Of a stretch of 63,742 nt of DNA, positions 1 to 8,372 are shown one piece after another. The position numbers and the translations under genes were made by a program. A model generated the notes under the pieces. That model was given only the letters and a program-made list of their open reading frames with translations. It did no database searches and was not told the DNA's origin. The number at the start of each line of letters is the position of its first letter. Within the stretch, counting starts at the first letter, position 1. The stretch is from Betaproteobacteria bacterium Ga0077532 (lineage in GTDB: Bacteria > Pseudomonadota > Gammaproteobacteria > Burkholderiales > Ga0077523). The stretch is from the NCBI GenBank assembly GCA_001464895.1, contig LNEE01000042.1, forward strand, positions 1 through 63,742, in the 5' to 3' direction.

Positions 1-2
1 CA

Positions 3-59
3 GCGGAGTTCGAAGCCAACTACTATCGTCAACTCGAAGAGTCAGCCATCTCGGTCTGA
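3..59 (+). CDS. C-terminal end of an unidentified protein (5' truncated)
   Basis: One plus-strand frame is open from the window edge and ends at TGA 57-59. Its last 18 residues end in LEESAISV. The composition (acidic and aromatic, unlike the repeat DNA that follows) looks like a true protein end rather than chance. Too little is present to name a family. The repeat array begins about 40 bp after the stop. Confidence 0.4.
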   Translation, partial: AEFEANYYRQLEESAISV

Positions 60-100
60 CTCACACTCTGGAGCCTCCACGAAACCCGGGGCGGTTCATT

Positions 101-720
101 CGCGAGGACGTTCGTGGGTCGAGCAACAGCTCGACACTGCGTGGGCTTGGGTACAGCGACGAATCCAGGAACGCGGGCGTCGGGCGGAGCCCGACCCACG
201 GGGTCTTCTCGGCGTTGCGGAGTCCGTTCGCGAGGACGTTCGTGGGTCGAGCAACAGCTCGACGCTGCGTGGGCTTGGGCTCAGCGACGAATCCAGGAAC
301 GCGGGCGTCGGGCGGAGCCCGACCCACGGGGGGTCTTCTCGGCGTTGCGGAGTCCGTTCGCGAGGATGCTCGTGGGTCGAGCAATAGCTCGACGCTGCGT
401 GGGCTTGGGCTCAGCGACGAGTCCAGGAACGCGGGCGTCGGGCGGAGCCCGACCCACGGGGGTTCTTCTCAGCGTTGCGGAATCCGTTCGCGCGGACGTT
501 CGTGGGTCGAGCAACAGCTCGACACGGCGTGGGCTTGGGCACAGCGACGAATCCAGGAACACGGGCGTCGGGCGGAGCCCGACCCACGGGGGGTCTTCTC
601 GGCGTCGCGGAGTCCGTTCGCGCGGACGTTCGTGGGTCGAGCAGTAGCTCGACGCTGCGATGGCTTGGGCGCAGCGACGAATCCAGGAACGCGGGCGTCG
701 GGCTAAGCCCGACCCACGAA
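101..720. repeat. Tandem array of ~130-bp REP-like palindromic units
   Basis: Five head-to-tail copies start near 101, 229, 359, 489 and 619, with periods of 128, 130, 130 and 130 bp; the last copy is cut short near 720. Each unit holds two short hairpins, GTCGAGC-AACA-GCTCGAC and GTCGGGC-GGA-GCCCGAC. Both lie inside an 86-bp core bounded by GTGGGTC and GACCCAC, and cores are separated by a conserved spacer of about 43 bp. The last copy carries GTCGGGC-TA-AGCCCGAC instead. This matches the architecture of REP/BIME elements (established family knowledge). No RAYT-type transposase is visible nearby. Open frames of 100-177 codons cross the array on both strands because the repeat lacks stops; I do not consider them genes. 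Confidence 0.9.
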
Positions 721-764
721 CATCAGGCGCCAAGGGAGCGGCTGCGAGCGATGCGCCCGCCCCA

Positions 765-792
765 AAGCAAACGGGGAGCCGAAGCTCCCCGT
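765..792 (-). terminator. Rho-independent terminator of the cyclase-family gene
   Basis: A perfect 9-bp stem, ACGGGGAGC paired with GCTCCCCGT (771-792), closes a 4-base loop that reads UUCG on the minus strand. The minus-strand transcript then continues into a T-containing stretch (TTTGCTTTG). It lies about 60 bp beyond the stop codon of the minus-strand gene at 852. Confidence 0.75.
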
Positions 793-851
793 TGCATCCT
801 GCAACAACAATTCACTTCCTCATCGCGGTCTGTGGCAGACCGTGAGGCCTC

Positions 852-1928
852 TTACCAGGCGGCGATGGGGTTGCCAGGGGCGCCCGTGGCCCCGACCAGC
901 TTGATCGGCGCCCACGAGAACAGGAACTCCGCCGGACCGCGTTCGCCGAGGTCCTTCAGGTCGAGGTTCTCGAAGAGGTAGATGCCGCGACGCGCAGACA
1001 GGTTCATGTGGCAGTAGGCCCACTCCTTCACGCCAGCGAACGGCGTCGGCCACTTGCCCTTGCTGCCGAAGTCGTAGGGCTCGATCCCCCAGTTGTCCGC
1101 GCCCAGCATCGAGATCTTCCGCGTGGCCAGGTGATCGCAGACCTCGGGCGAGACGCCAGGGCCGCCGGAGTTGAACATCGCGTTGTCGGCCGCGGCTTGA
1201 TCGGCGGACTTCTCGAGGTTGTTCCGCCACAGATCGTTCCAGCCCGTGCGGAACAGGACGACATCACCTTGCTCGGCATCCTTGATGCCGGCCATCTTCA
1301 GGGCGTCCTTGTAGTCCTGCAGCGTGATCGGGTAGCCGATGGGCAGGTTGCCACCCTTCAGCTTCACGAGGTCGATGATGATGCCGCGCGTGAAGAACGA
1401 GCCGACGTTCTCGGTGCCGTTCTTCTTCATGCCGTACGGCCCGCCGATATCTTCCAGGCGCTGGCCGTTGTACATGTAGTTGCCGTCCTTCCAGCCCTTG
1501 GATTCCTTGCCCTCGATCTTGATCATCGGGTGCGCGAGCGAATCGAACTGCGTACCGATCTGGCCGATCTGCGCCGTGACGAGTTCGTCCATGAAGGTCT
1601 GGCGATAGCTGTCGCCGGACCACGCGAGATCGTGCGTGGGCTTGCCGCCACCGGGAATGGTCAGCGAGTACAGACGCCCCGGGAAGAGCGGCGTGCGGGA
1701 GTGGTAGGGCATGCCCAGCGTTGCCACCTCACCCTTCTTCACCAGCATCGCTGCGGCGGCGCGCTTCTTCGAGGTGATGTAGTTCGTGGCACCGGCCTGG
1801 TCGTCCTTGCCGAACTCGCTCGGCCACCACTTCTGGTCCACCGGATTGTTGTCGGCATGCACCGCGCCCGCGAATGCGGCGAACATCAGTGCTCCGGACA
1901 ATGCAGCTGTCACGCTCTTGCGTCTCAT
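852..1928 (-). CDS. Secreted cyclase-family (KynB-like fold) hydrolase
   Basis: A 358-residue protein of the cyclase family (PF04199), which includes metal-dependent hydrolases such as arylformamidase. Residues 1-24 form a Sec signal peptide ending VHA, so it should act in the periplasm. The family metal motif HxGTHxDxxxH appears as QIGTQFDSLAH (residues 123-133). Two expected His ligands are therefore Gln, a pattern that partly recurs in the GTQxD subgroup. The C-terminal segment CHMNLSARRGIYLFENLDL also fits the family. I chose the ATG at 1928: the one at 1943 would place the Shine-Dalgarno GGAGGAAAG inside the gene. It has its own terminator and no operon partner. The substrate cannot be read from the sequence. 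Confidence 0.85.
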   Translation of the reverse strand: MRRKSVTAALSGALMFAAFAGAVHADNNPVDQKWWPSEFGKDDQAGATNYITSKKRAAAAMLVKKGEVATLGMPYHSRTPLFPGRLYSLTIPGGGKPTHDLAWSGDSYRQTFMDELVTAQIGQIGTQFDSLAHPMIKIEGKESKGWKDGNYMYNGQRLEDIGGPYGMKKNGTENVGSFFTRGIIIDLVKLKGGNLPIGYPITLQDYKDALKMAGIKDAEQGDVVLFRTGWNDLWRNNLEKSADQAAADNAMFNSGGPGVSPEVCDHLATRKISMLGADNWGIEPYDFGSKGKWPTPFAGVKEWAYCHMNLSARRGIYLFENLDLKDLGERGPAEFLFSWAPIKLVGATGAPGNPIAAW

Positions 1929-2190
1929 CGCTCTTTCCTCCATGTCTTTTTAGTGGACCGACAACGAACTGTCGTCGAACCGGCCTCGCTCTCGTGATTG
2001 GGAGGCCAGTGCCCCGATTATGTTGGCGATCACTCCCGGCGTGAAGGTATGCCGCACGGATCTTCGTGCTGCGGCGCAACGCCAACCAAGGTGTTTGCGA
2101 GATACGAAAGCAGACGCTAGGGGCTAAAGAGCAAATGGTGCGCCGCGCCTCCCGACCGGCAAACCATTCGGCGCAACCATGCGAGCGGGT

Positions 2191-2481
2191 TCAGTCGCCG
2201 TGGCCTGGCGTGCAGACGTAGAGCCGACGTTCCTCCCATCGGAGGTCGAGGAAGTACTCGTGGCCGCAGGCGCGGCAGACCGCCGGATGCGCCGGATCGC
2301 TGCCCCGAAGATTCGGAAGCGCGGCCGCCAACACGGGATGGCCGCAGTCCTCGCAGAGGAAGGACATCCAAGGGCCCAGCACGTCGACCTCGATGGCCTC
2401 GCCCTCGGAGTCGAGGATCCGACATTCGGCAAGGTCACCGGCGCCTTCGCTGGGCGCGTCTCGTTGGGTTTCGTCGTTCAT
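2191..2481 (-). CDS. Small zinc-ribbon protein of unknown function
   Basis: A 96-residue acidic protein with two CxxC pairs (CEDCGH near residue 43 and CRACGH near 69), the layout of a four-cysteine zinc ribbon. After the second pair it reads EYFLDLRWEERRLYVCTPGH. No signal peptide or membrane segment is visible, so it is probably cytoplasmic. ATG 2481 has a GGAG about 10 nt upstream. It stands alone between the cyclase-family gene and the phosphatase gene, with gaps over 250 bp on each side. I do not recognise a named family. Zinc-binding is inferred from the cysteine spacing only. Confidence 0.6.
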   Translation of the reverse strand: MNDETQRDAPSEGAGDLAECRILDSEGEAIEVDVLGPWMSFLCEDCGHPVLAAALPNLRGSDPAHPAVCRACGHEYFLDLRWEERRLYVCTPGHGD

Positions 2482-2706
2482 GCAGGCCGCTCCGTGGAAT
2501 CTCGATAGTGACGACAGTCACGACGCGCATCGCGTCGGGCTGCGGGGGGCCGTATCTTCGCACCGATCCACGCGCAACCGCATGATCGTGGATGGGACGA
2601 GGGCCGGCAGCCTGCGCGATCTCCGAGTGCCTCTGATGCCTCGCTGATCTACGTCATCGCCGTACGAGATGAGGAGTCCCGGCGTGGCGTGGGACCAGAA
2701 CGACAC

Positions 2707-2741
2707 CGCCCCCGCCCGGCATCGGCGCCGAGACGGGGGCG
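2707..2741 (-). terminator. Possible terminator hairpin after the phosphatase gene
   Basis: CGCCCCCG (2707-2714) pairs with CGGGGGCG (2734-2741), enclosing a GC-rich loop that can itself pair. It lies just past the stop of the minus-strand gene at 2758. The T tract after the stem is weak, so this is only a candidate. Confidence 0.3.
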
Positions 2742-2757
2742 ACGTGGTATGCGTCGA

Positions 2758-4467
2758 TCAATGCCGCGAGCGGCGCACGAAGACCGCCATCACGCCCAGA
2801 CCGGCGAAGGTCAGAAGCCAGGTGCTGGCCTCGGGCACCGGCGCCGAGAGACTCGCACTCATGACGTCGTGCACGTCGGTGAGATGGAAGTACGCGCCCC
2901 GACGGGGATCGACACCTTCCATGCGCGTCGCGAACAACTCGCTACCGGGCCCGCGAGACCACAGGGGCACCAGTTCGTTGGTGTGGTTGGTCGTCCAGAA
3001 GATGCCGGTCGGCAGCGTCCCGGCCGCGCCCGCGATCGGGTCCTGGAACGGGATCACGTCGCTGTCCGGTCCGAGGAACAGCCCGTTGGCGTGATCGGTG
3101 GTGACGATCAGCAGGGTCTCGCTCCAGGAGCTCTCCGTCTCCACCCAGTCGATCACGGCATCCACGGCGCGGTTGAACGCGAGCATCTCCTCGATGAGCT
3201 GCGGCACGTTGTTGGCATGCGCGGCGGAATCGACGCTGGCGCCTTCCACGAGCAGGAAGAATCCATCGGGATCGGTCGAGAGCGAGCGGATCGCCGCCAT
3301 CGACAGCGTGGGGAGGTCCGGCATCACGAACGGCACGACCCCGTCGGGCACATTGCCCGGCGTGTGCATGGTGGGGTCGAACGCATTGGTCTGGCCGGAA
3401 GTGTTCCGGCTGTTGAGCGCACTGGCGACCGGCACCAATCCGAACAGCTTCTCGGGCGCGGCCTGCTCCCCGTTTCCTATGGCTGTCAGGGCGGCAGCCG
3501 ATTCCACGAGCGTCCAGCCCAGCGAACCGTCGCGGAGGCCGGCCAGATTGCTCTCCGAGATGGTGCGGAAATCGGGGGTGCGGGGCACACCACCGCCACC
3601 GAACTCCGGGTGCCCGGGCGTGATCACCACGTCCAGCAAACCGTTGCGGATGAGCGCGTCGGAGATCTCCAGCTCATCGTCGCGATAGTCGTTCTGGGTG
3701 CCGAAGGCGGCGGGCGTCGCATCCGTGAAGGGCTTGGTGGTCACGATGCCGGCCTTCTTGCCAAGCTCCTTGACCTGCTGGGTCAGGAACGGTGCCGGGG
3801 TCCCGTCGAGGTTGACGTTGATGGCGGAGTTGTACGTGCGGATGCCGCTCGCCAATGCGCTGCCCGCCGCAGCGCTGTCGGTGATGCTGTTCCAGATCAG
3901 ATAGTCATACGCGAGGGGACCCGCATCCAGATGCGCGCGGACCGTGCCGGAGGCCTCCAGCTGATTGGCGAGGAACTGCACCGTCGCCGGGTTGGTGGCG
4001 ACCGGGGTCAGATCGACCCGTGGGCCGCGGTCCCCCAGCAGGCTGCCGTTGCTGTTCGCCCAGACGCGCACGGGGCCCATCGTGAGGTCGTTGGCGCGGA
4101 CCGGGTCGTACGACCCGTACTGCGGTACCGGCAGCTCGTTCCAGAGTTGCGGGAGGATCGTCGGGAAGGTGCCGGCGGGAAAGCCGAGGCGGGTGTCGGA
4201 CTGGCCCGGCGGCAGCGGCATGTTGTGCCCGCTGTACGTCGCCATCCAGTGCTGGGCGAATCCATCGCCCTGAAAGCCGGCCATGAACGCCGGTGACGTA
4301 TTCGCGAGCGCCCCGAACTGCCACTGGTTCGCCGCGAGCCAGGTGGTCGGGCCGGCGCCATCGGCGATCATGAGGATGACGTTGCGGGCTTGGCCGGCGT
4401 GGGCGGATGCTGCGGCAAGGAGACTCGTCGCCATGGCAACCGAGCGAAGGATCGCGATATTTCTCAT
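2758..4467 (-). CDS. Alkaline phosphatase with PEP-CTERM sorting tail
   Basis: A 569-residue exported phosphomonoesterase of the PhoA superfamily. A signal peptide covers residues 1-24 (cleavage after SAHA). The metal-site motif NVILMIADGAG follows at about residue 29. The nucleophile motif is TDSAAAGSALASG, and VEGASVDSAAHANN and TTDHANG match the metal-binding blocks near the C terminus. The last 26 residues are a PEP-CTERM signal: VPEASTW, a hydrophobic helix, then RRSRH. The usual motif is VPEPSTW, so the second Pro is Ala here. PEP-CTERM proteins are processed by an exosortase and usually reach the cell surface or exopolysaccharide matrix; no exosortase gene is in this window. Upstream spacing from the kelch gene is 51 bp, so the two may be co-transcribed. 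Confidence 0.88.
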   Translation of the reverse strand: MRNIAILRSVAMATSLLAAASAHAGQARNVILMIADGAGPTTWLAANQWQFGALANTSPAFMAGFQGDGFAQHWMATYSGHNMPLPPGQSDTRLGFPAGTFPTILPQLWNELPVPQYGSYDPVRANDLTMGPVRVWANSNGSLLGDRGPRVDLTPVATNPATVQFLANQLEASGTVRAHLDAGPLAYDYLIWNSITDSAAAGSALASGIRTYNSAINVNLDGTPAPFLTQQVKELGKKAGIVTTKPFTDATPAAFGTQNDYRDDELEISDALIRNGLLDVVITPGHPEFGGGGVPRTPDFRTISESNLAGLRDGSLGWTLVESAAALTAIGNGEQAAPEKLFGLVPVASALNSRNTSGQTNAFDPTMHTPGNVPDGVVPFVMPDLPTLSMAAIRSLSTDPDGFFLLVEGASVDSAAHANNVPQLIEEMLAFNRAVDAVIDWVETESSWSETLLIVTTDHANGLFLGPDSDVIPFQDPIAGAAGTLPTGIFWTTNHTNELVPLWSRGPGSELFATRMEGVDPRRGAYFHLTDVHDVMSASLSAPVPEASTWLLTFAGLGVMAVFVRRSRH

Positions 4468-4518
4468 CCGGTCCGATTCCAGGAAAAGGGAAGGAAGAAA
4501 GCAGTCCGGCGGACCGCC

Positions 4519-5841
4519 TCAGGCGGACGCAGGCTGGGGTGCATGGCTGGCGCCCGTTCGCGCGCGTGCCCGCCCCGCCAGGAGCAGCACACCAGCGGCG
4601 AGCATCAGCCAGGTGGAAGGCTCGGGGACGGACGCCGCCATGAACTCGAAGCGGCTGGTCCCGATGGAACGGTTGCCACCGAAGAGCAGGACTTCGGGGT
4701 TGCCCGCGGCGTTGATCCAGAGCAGCGATTCAGCGTGGTCGTCGTGGACGAACGGCATCGGACCCATGTCGACGAAGCGCGCGTTGGCGGCATCGAAGAT
4801 CGACGAGGAATGCAGCTCGACGTCGGGCCCGCTCGGCGGCTGGTGCTCGCCGCCGGCGAAGAGAATGTAGCGACCGTGGAGCGGGTGATCCGCCGGAAAA
4901 AGATCGAAGGCTGTGTAGTCCGACGTGCCGACCTGCACGCCGCTCGGCGCGTAGTTGAAGCCCGCCATGGAGGGGCCAGGTGTGAAGCTCCCGTCGGAGG
5001 GGTCGAAGTACCAGGTGGCATCGGTGGTGACACCGGTGGCGGTGTTCTGGCCTCCGGCCACGAAGACGCGTCCATCGAAGAGTTCGAAGGCCTTCATGTC
5101 CTTGAGCGTGCCGGGCAGGCTGCCGGCCGCGACGGTCCAGAGATTCGTCACCGGGTCGAAGATCTCGGCCGTGGTCTGCGCACCACCGATCACTGCCACA
5201 CGACCGTCGCGCAGCGTCACCTGCGCATGCAGCGAACGCCCGGAGTGCATCGAGGCCGCAGCCACGAAGCGATCGGACGCAGGGTCGTAGATGTCCACCG
5301 CCGTGACGCCACCGCCCCCGAGGTTGCTTCCGGAGGCATTCCCGCCGGCCAGGAGCACGCGCCCGTCGTCGAGTGCAGTCACGCCGAAACCCTGGCGAGC
5401 CACCGAAAGATCGTTCGTCGTGTACGAGAAGGTCCCGGTCGCGGGATCGTAGATCTCGGCCGAGGCGAGTGCGGCGCCCCCGGCGAACGCCCTGGCCCCA
5501 CCGGCGAACAGGACCTGCCCGCTGGCGAGCGTGATGGCGTCCAGGGACCAGCGCGGCGTGTTCAGTCCACCGGTGAGAGCCCAGGCGCGGGTGGCCGGAT
5601 CGTAGATCTCTGCGGTGGTGATGGCCGGGAACGGTGCGGACAGCGCAAGGCCGCCGGCAACGATGACACGGCCATCGGGCAGCCGGGATGCGGCGCCGAG
5701 GAGGTGCACGTCGGACAGCGTCATGCCGGGATCACCGTTCGTCCACGATCCGACGGGCGCAGCGGACACCTGACCGGCCAGCGCGAACCCAAGGCAGGCC
5801 AGGGCGAGAAAACGTTTCGGGGCAGCGCACTTCGACTTCAT
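4519..5841 (-). CDS. Kelch-repeat (beta-propeller) PEP-CTERM protein
   Basis: A 440-residue secreted protein. A signal peptide (residues 1-25, ending VSA) is followed by six or more kelch-like blades. These are recognisable by repeated phrases such as LLGAASRLPDGRVIVAGGLA, DDGRVLLAGGN, RDGRVAVIGGAQ and FDGRVFVAGGQN, each followed by an EIYDPAT-type strand. The C terminus has a canonical VPEPSTW motif, a hydrophobic helix and an Arg cluster. About 14 further residues follow the Arg cluster, whereas most PEP-CTERM tails stop there. ATG 5841 has AAGGA just upstream and begins a proper signal peptide; the open frame to 6048 lacks both. It probably has a structural or binding role at the cell surface, with no enzymatic motif seen. 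Confidence 0.85.
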   Translation of the reverse strand: MKSKCAAPKRFLALACLGFALAGQVSAAPVGSWTNGDPGMTLSDVHLLGAASRLPDGRVIVAGGLALSAPFPAITTAEIYDPATRAWALTGGLNTPRWSLDAITLASGQVLFAGGARAFAGGAALASAEIYDPATGTFSYTTNDLSVARQGFGVTALDDGRVLLAGGNASGSNLGGGGVTAVDIYDPASDRFVAAASMHSGRSLHAQVTLRDGRVAVIGGAQTTAEIFDPVTNLWTVAAGSLPGTLKDMKAFELFDGRVFVAGGQNTATGVTTDATWYFDPSDGSFTPGPSMAGFNYAPSGVQVGTSDYTAFDLFPADHPLHGRYILFAGGEHQPPSGPDVELHSSSIFDAANARFVDMGPMPFVHDDHAESLLWINAAGNPEVLLFGGNRSIGTSRFEFMAASVPEPSTWLMLAAGVLLLAGRARARTGASHAPQPASA

Positions 5842-6208
5842 GGGGATCCTTGATGGCGCATGCCATCCCGCCGAGCGACACGGACGGGGGAGGCGTTCGA
5901 CAGGGCCTGCGCAGTGCCTCCCGCACCACGCATCCGCCGCGAGTGCGATCGCACATTCGAGGCACCGAGGCGATCTCGGAAAGTCTGGCCGGCAGCCGTG
6001 ACGTCCATGCGGCGATGCCGGTGATCCGTTCGGGCCGCGGTCCTTCACCGAAACAGATCGGCCTGGACGCCAGCCACTGACTCAGGGGGAAAGCTGCGTC
6101 GCAGTGCCGCCGGACGCGGGAGGGCGATGCCGTTCGTATACGCGACGTCAGGCGTGCGCGGAGGAGTCGTTGCGGGATGCGCCGGACGGATGTCGCGCCG
6201 GCGCAGAA
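5842..6208. other. Intergenic region upstream of the kelch gene
   Basis: This stretch separates the start of the kelch gene from the terminator of the GMC oxidoreductase operon, both minus strand. It should contain the promoter for the kelch-phosphatase pair. I see no clear -35/-10 pair, repeat, RNA gene or credible short coding region in it. Confidence 0.5.
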
Positions 6209-6237
6209 CGAAAAACGGGGCGCCCGAAGGCGCCCCG
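6209..6237 (-). terminator. Rho-independent terminator of the GMC oxidoreductase operon
   Basis: A perfect 9-bp stem, CGGGGCGCC (6216-6224) with GGCGCCCCG (6229-6237), has a loop reading UUCG on the minus strand. It is followed on that strand by TTTTTCGTT. It lies about 28 bp past the stop of the minus-strand gene at 6266. This is one of the clearest terminators in the window. Confidence 0.88.
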
Positions 6238-6265
6238 CTCTGTCACTGCGTCCGACCGTTGAGGG

Positions 6266-7819
6266 TCAGATGGTGCCGCGCGACATCTCGCCGGCGATGT
6301 ATTCCGCCTGACGGATCGCCAGGGCCACGATGGTTAGCGTCGGATTCTCAGCGGCGCTGGTCGTGAACTGGCTGCCGTCCGAGATGAACAGGTTGGCGAT
6401 GTCGTGCGTCTGGCCGAAGCCGTTGCACACACCCGACGATGCATCGCTGCTCTGACGGTTCGTGCCGAGGTTGTGCGTCGAGGAGAACGGCATGCGCGTG
6501 TACACCTTCCGGGCACCCAGCGATTCGTACAGCGCGGTGGACTGCTTCCACGCGTGCTCGCGCATCGCCTTGTCGTTCGGGTGGTCCTGCTTGTGCACGT
6601 GCGCCACCGGCATGCCGAAGCGGTCCTTCTGCTTCGTGGAGAGCGTGACGCGATTGATCTCCTGCGGCATGTCCTCGCCCACGATCCAGAGGCCCGCGAC
6701 GTTGCGATACGCCTCGATGTCGCGCGCGTACTCGCGACCCCAGCCGCCCGGCTTGGCGTAGGCGGGATAGCCCGGCAGGCCGAACGCCGGCAGGGTCTCC
6801 AGCTCGTAGCCCGCCGCGAATCCGCGCTTCGCATCGAAGCGAGACTCGTCGCGGATGATGCCTGCCATCTGCGTGCCGCGATGCAGATTCACCTCACCGG
6901 GCATCACCGCGTACACGGCGCCCGTCAGGTGGGGCATGTAGTTGCGACCCACCTGGCCGGACGAGTTCGCCAGGCCGTCGGGGTACATGCTCGACGCGGA
7001 GTTGAGCAGCAGACGCGGCGACTCGATCGAGTTGCCGGCCACCGCCACGATGCGCGCCTTCTGCTCGTGCATGACGCCGTTCGCGTCGGCGTAGACCACG
7101 CCCGTCACCTTGCCGCTCGCATCGTGGTTGATCCGGATGACCATCGACTCGGGGCGCAGCTCGTAGTTGCCGGTGGCCTCGGCCTTCGGCACTTCCGTGT
7201 ACAGCGTGGACCACTTGGCACCGATCGCACAGCCGCTCATGCAGAAGCCGATCTGGCGGCAGGCCGGACGTCCGTCGCGGACCTGGGAATTGATCGCCAT
7301 GTTGCCGGTGTGATAGTCGGTGTAGCCGACCTTCTTCGCGCCTGCCGCGAGCACGTGATAGTTGTTGTTGCCCGGGAGCCGCGGGATACCGTTCGTGCCG
7401 GTCACACCCATCTTGTCTTCGGCAAGATCGTAGTAGGGCGCGAGGTCCTCGTACGAAATCGGCCAGTCGTCCAGGTTGGCGCCCTGCACGCGGCCATAGG
7501 TGGTCAGCGCCTTGAACTCGTGCGGCTGGATGCGCAGCGAGGCCGCCGCCCAGTGCACCGTGGTACCGCCCACCGTCTTGCAGATCCAGGCGGGGAAGTT
7601 CGGGTCGAGATCGCCGGAGCCTTCGCGCGGGTCGAGCCACGAGATCTTGGCGAACATCTCGCCACCATTCGTGATGTCGGCCAGGGTGAGGCGCTTGCCA
7701 GCCTCCAGGCACACCACCTTGACGCCCTTCTGGGCGAGTTCGTTGCCGAGGGTGCCGCCGCCGGCACCGGAACCGATGATGACGACGACCGAGTCGTCGT
7801 TCAGATCGAATTGGGCCAT
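6266..7819 (-). CDS. GMC-family FAD-dependent oxidoreductase (large subunit)
   Basis: A 517-residue flavoprotein related to the large subunit of gluconate 2-dehydrogenase-type membrane enzymes. The FAD-binding Rossmann motif IIGSGAGGGTLGNELA is near residues 14-29. The C-terminal GMC domain carries HNLGTNR and DGSQFTTSAAENPTLT, where the active-site His/Asn lie in this family. It has no signal peptide of its own. The gene directly upstream (4-bp gap) encodes a Tat-signal partner, so co-export as a folded complex is likely (inference). The usual third subunit, a cytochrome c, is not present here. A strong terminator follows the gene. The substrate, a sugar or other alcohol, cannot be assigned. 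Confidence 0.85.
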   Translation of the reverse strand: MAQFDLNDDSVVVIIGSGAGGGTLGNELAQKGVKVVCLEAGKRLTLADITNGGEMFAKISWLDPREGSGDLDPNFPAWICKTVGGTTVHWAAASLRIQPHEFKALTTYGRVQGANLDDWPISYEDLAPYYDLAEDKMGVTGTNGIPRLPGNNNYHVLAAGAKKVGYTDYHTGNMAINSQVRDGRPACRQIGFCMSGCAIGAKWSTLYTEVPKAEATGNYELRPESMVIRINHDASGKVTGVVYADANGVMHEQKARIVAVAGNSIESPRLLLNSASSMYPDGLANSSGQVGRNYMPHLTGAVYAVMPGEVNLHRGTQMAGIIRDESRFDAKRGFAAGYELETLPAFGLPGYPAYAKPGGWGREYARDIEAYRNVAGLWIVGEDMPQEINRVTLSTKQKDRFGMPVAHVHKQDHPNDKAMREHAWKQSTALYESLGARKVYTRMPFSSTHNLGTNRQSSDASSGVCNGFGQTHDIANLFISDGSQFTTSAAENPTLTIVALAIRQAEYIAGEMSRGTI

Positions 7820-7823
7820 CGCA

Positions 7824-8372
7824 TCACTCCTTGGGCAGCCAGCTGATGTCGTCGAAACCGCGCTCGAGGTAACCGCCGTGCTCCACCGAGGAACCCTCGA
7901 AGCCCAGCACCTTCCACACGTCCGGATGCCCGTAGATGCCGCCCAGCGTCTCGCCGTACATCGTCGAGAAGAAGGGCGAGCCCTCCACCGTCTTCACGAC
8001 GCGCGTGCGCGCCTTCTCGCCGAGCTGGTGGAAGGATTGATCGCCGAAGTTTTTCTTCGACAGTCGCTCCACGCGGGCGACACCCTCGGAGACCTGCTGC
8101 TTGAGAGACGCGTCGGCGGCCGCCTTCTCGTCAACGGCATTCACGACGTTGCCGTAGTAGGAGTCGGCCAGGAAGTCGTGGGGGAACAGCGTGCGGGCGA
8201 ATGCCAGCAGGGTCTTCCCTTCGTCCTCGCTGAGCGCCTTCAGGTGATGGGCCGACCATGCGGTACCGGGCAGTGCCGTGAAGCCCGCGCCCGCCACCAG
8301 TGACATGAATGCACTGCCTCCGGCAATCTTCAGAAACTCCCGCCGGCGCAGCTCGAGATCCTCGTTCGACAT
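7824..8372 (-). CDS. Gluconate 2-dehydrogenase subunit 3-like protein, Tat-exported
   Basis: A 182-residue small subunit. The N terminus has a twin-arginine signal, RRREFLKIAGGSAFM, followed by a hydrophobic stretch. The mature part (LSEDEGKTLLAFARTLFPHD) resembles the gluconate 2-dehydrogenase subunit 3 family. ATG 8372 has an ideal Shine-Dalgarno (GGAGGAG) 5 nt upstream and puts the Tat motif about 10 residues from the start. The longer open frame to 8483 would bury the signal. It is transcribed ahead of the GMC subunit and probably carries it through the Tat translocon. Confidence 0.82.
   Translation of the reverse strand: MSNEDLELRRREFLKIAGGSAFMSLVAGAGFTALPGTAWSAHHLKALSEDEGKTLLAFARTLFPHDFLADSYYGNVVNAVDEKAAADASLKQQVSEGVARVERLSKKNFGDQSFHQLGEKARTRVVKTVEGSPFFSTMYGETLGGIYGHPDVWKVLGFEGSSVEHGGYLERGFDDISWLPKE

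Noticed and set aside
101..720. CRISPR array
   Set aside because: Repeats are ~130 bp and the spacer sequence is conserved between units, not variable; no cas genes are present.
114..733. Overlapping open frames of 100-177 codons on both strands
   Set aside because: They are read-through of the tandem repeat, with the same peptide phrases recurring in several frames and no ribosome-binding site.
2689..4296. 535-codon plus-strand open frame
   Set aside because: It is antisense to the alkaline phosphatase gene, whose active-site motifs are intact.
5842..6048. N-terminal extension of the kelch protein
   Set aside because: It lacks conserved sequence and would bury the signal peptide; ATG 5841 has AAGGA upstream.
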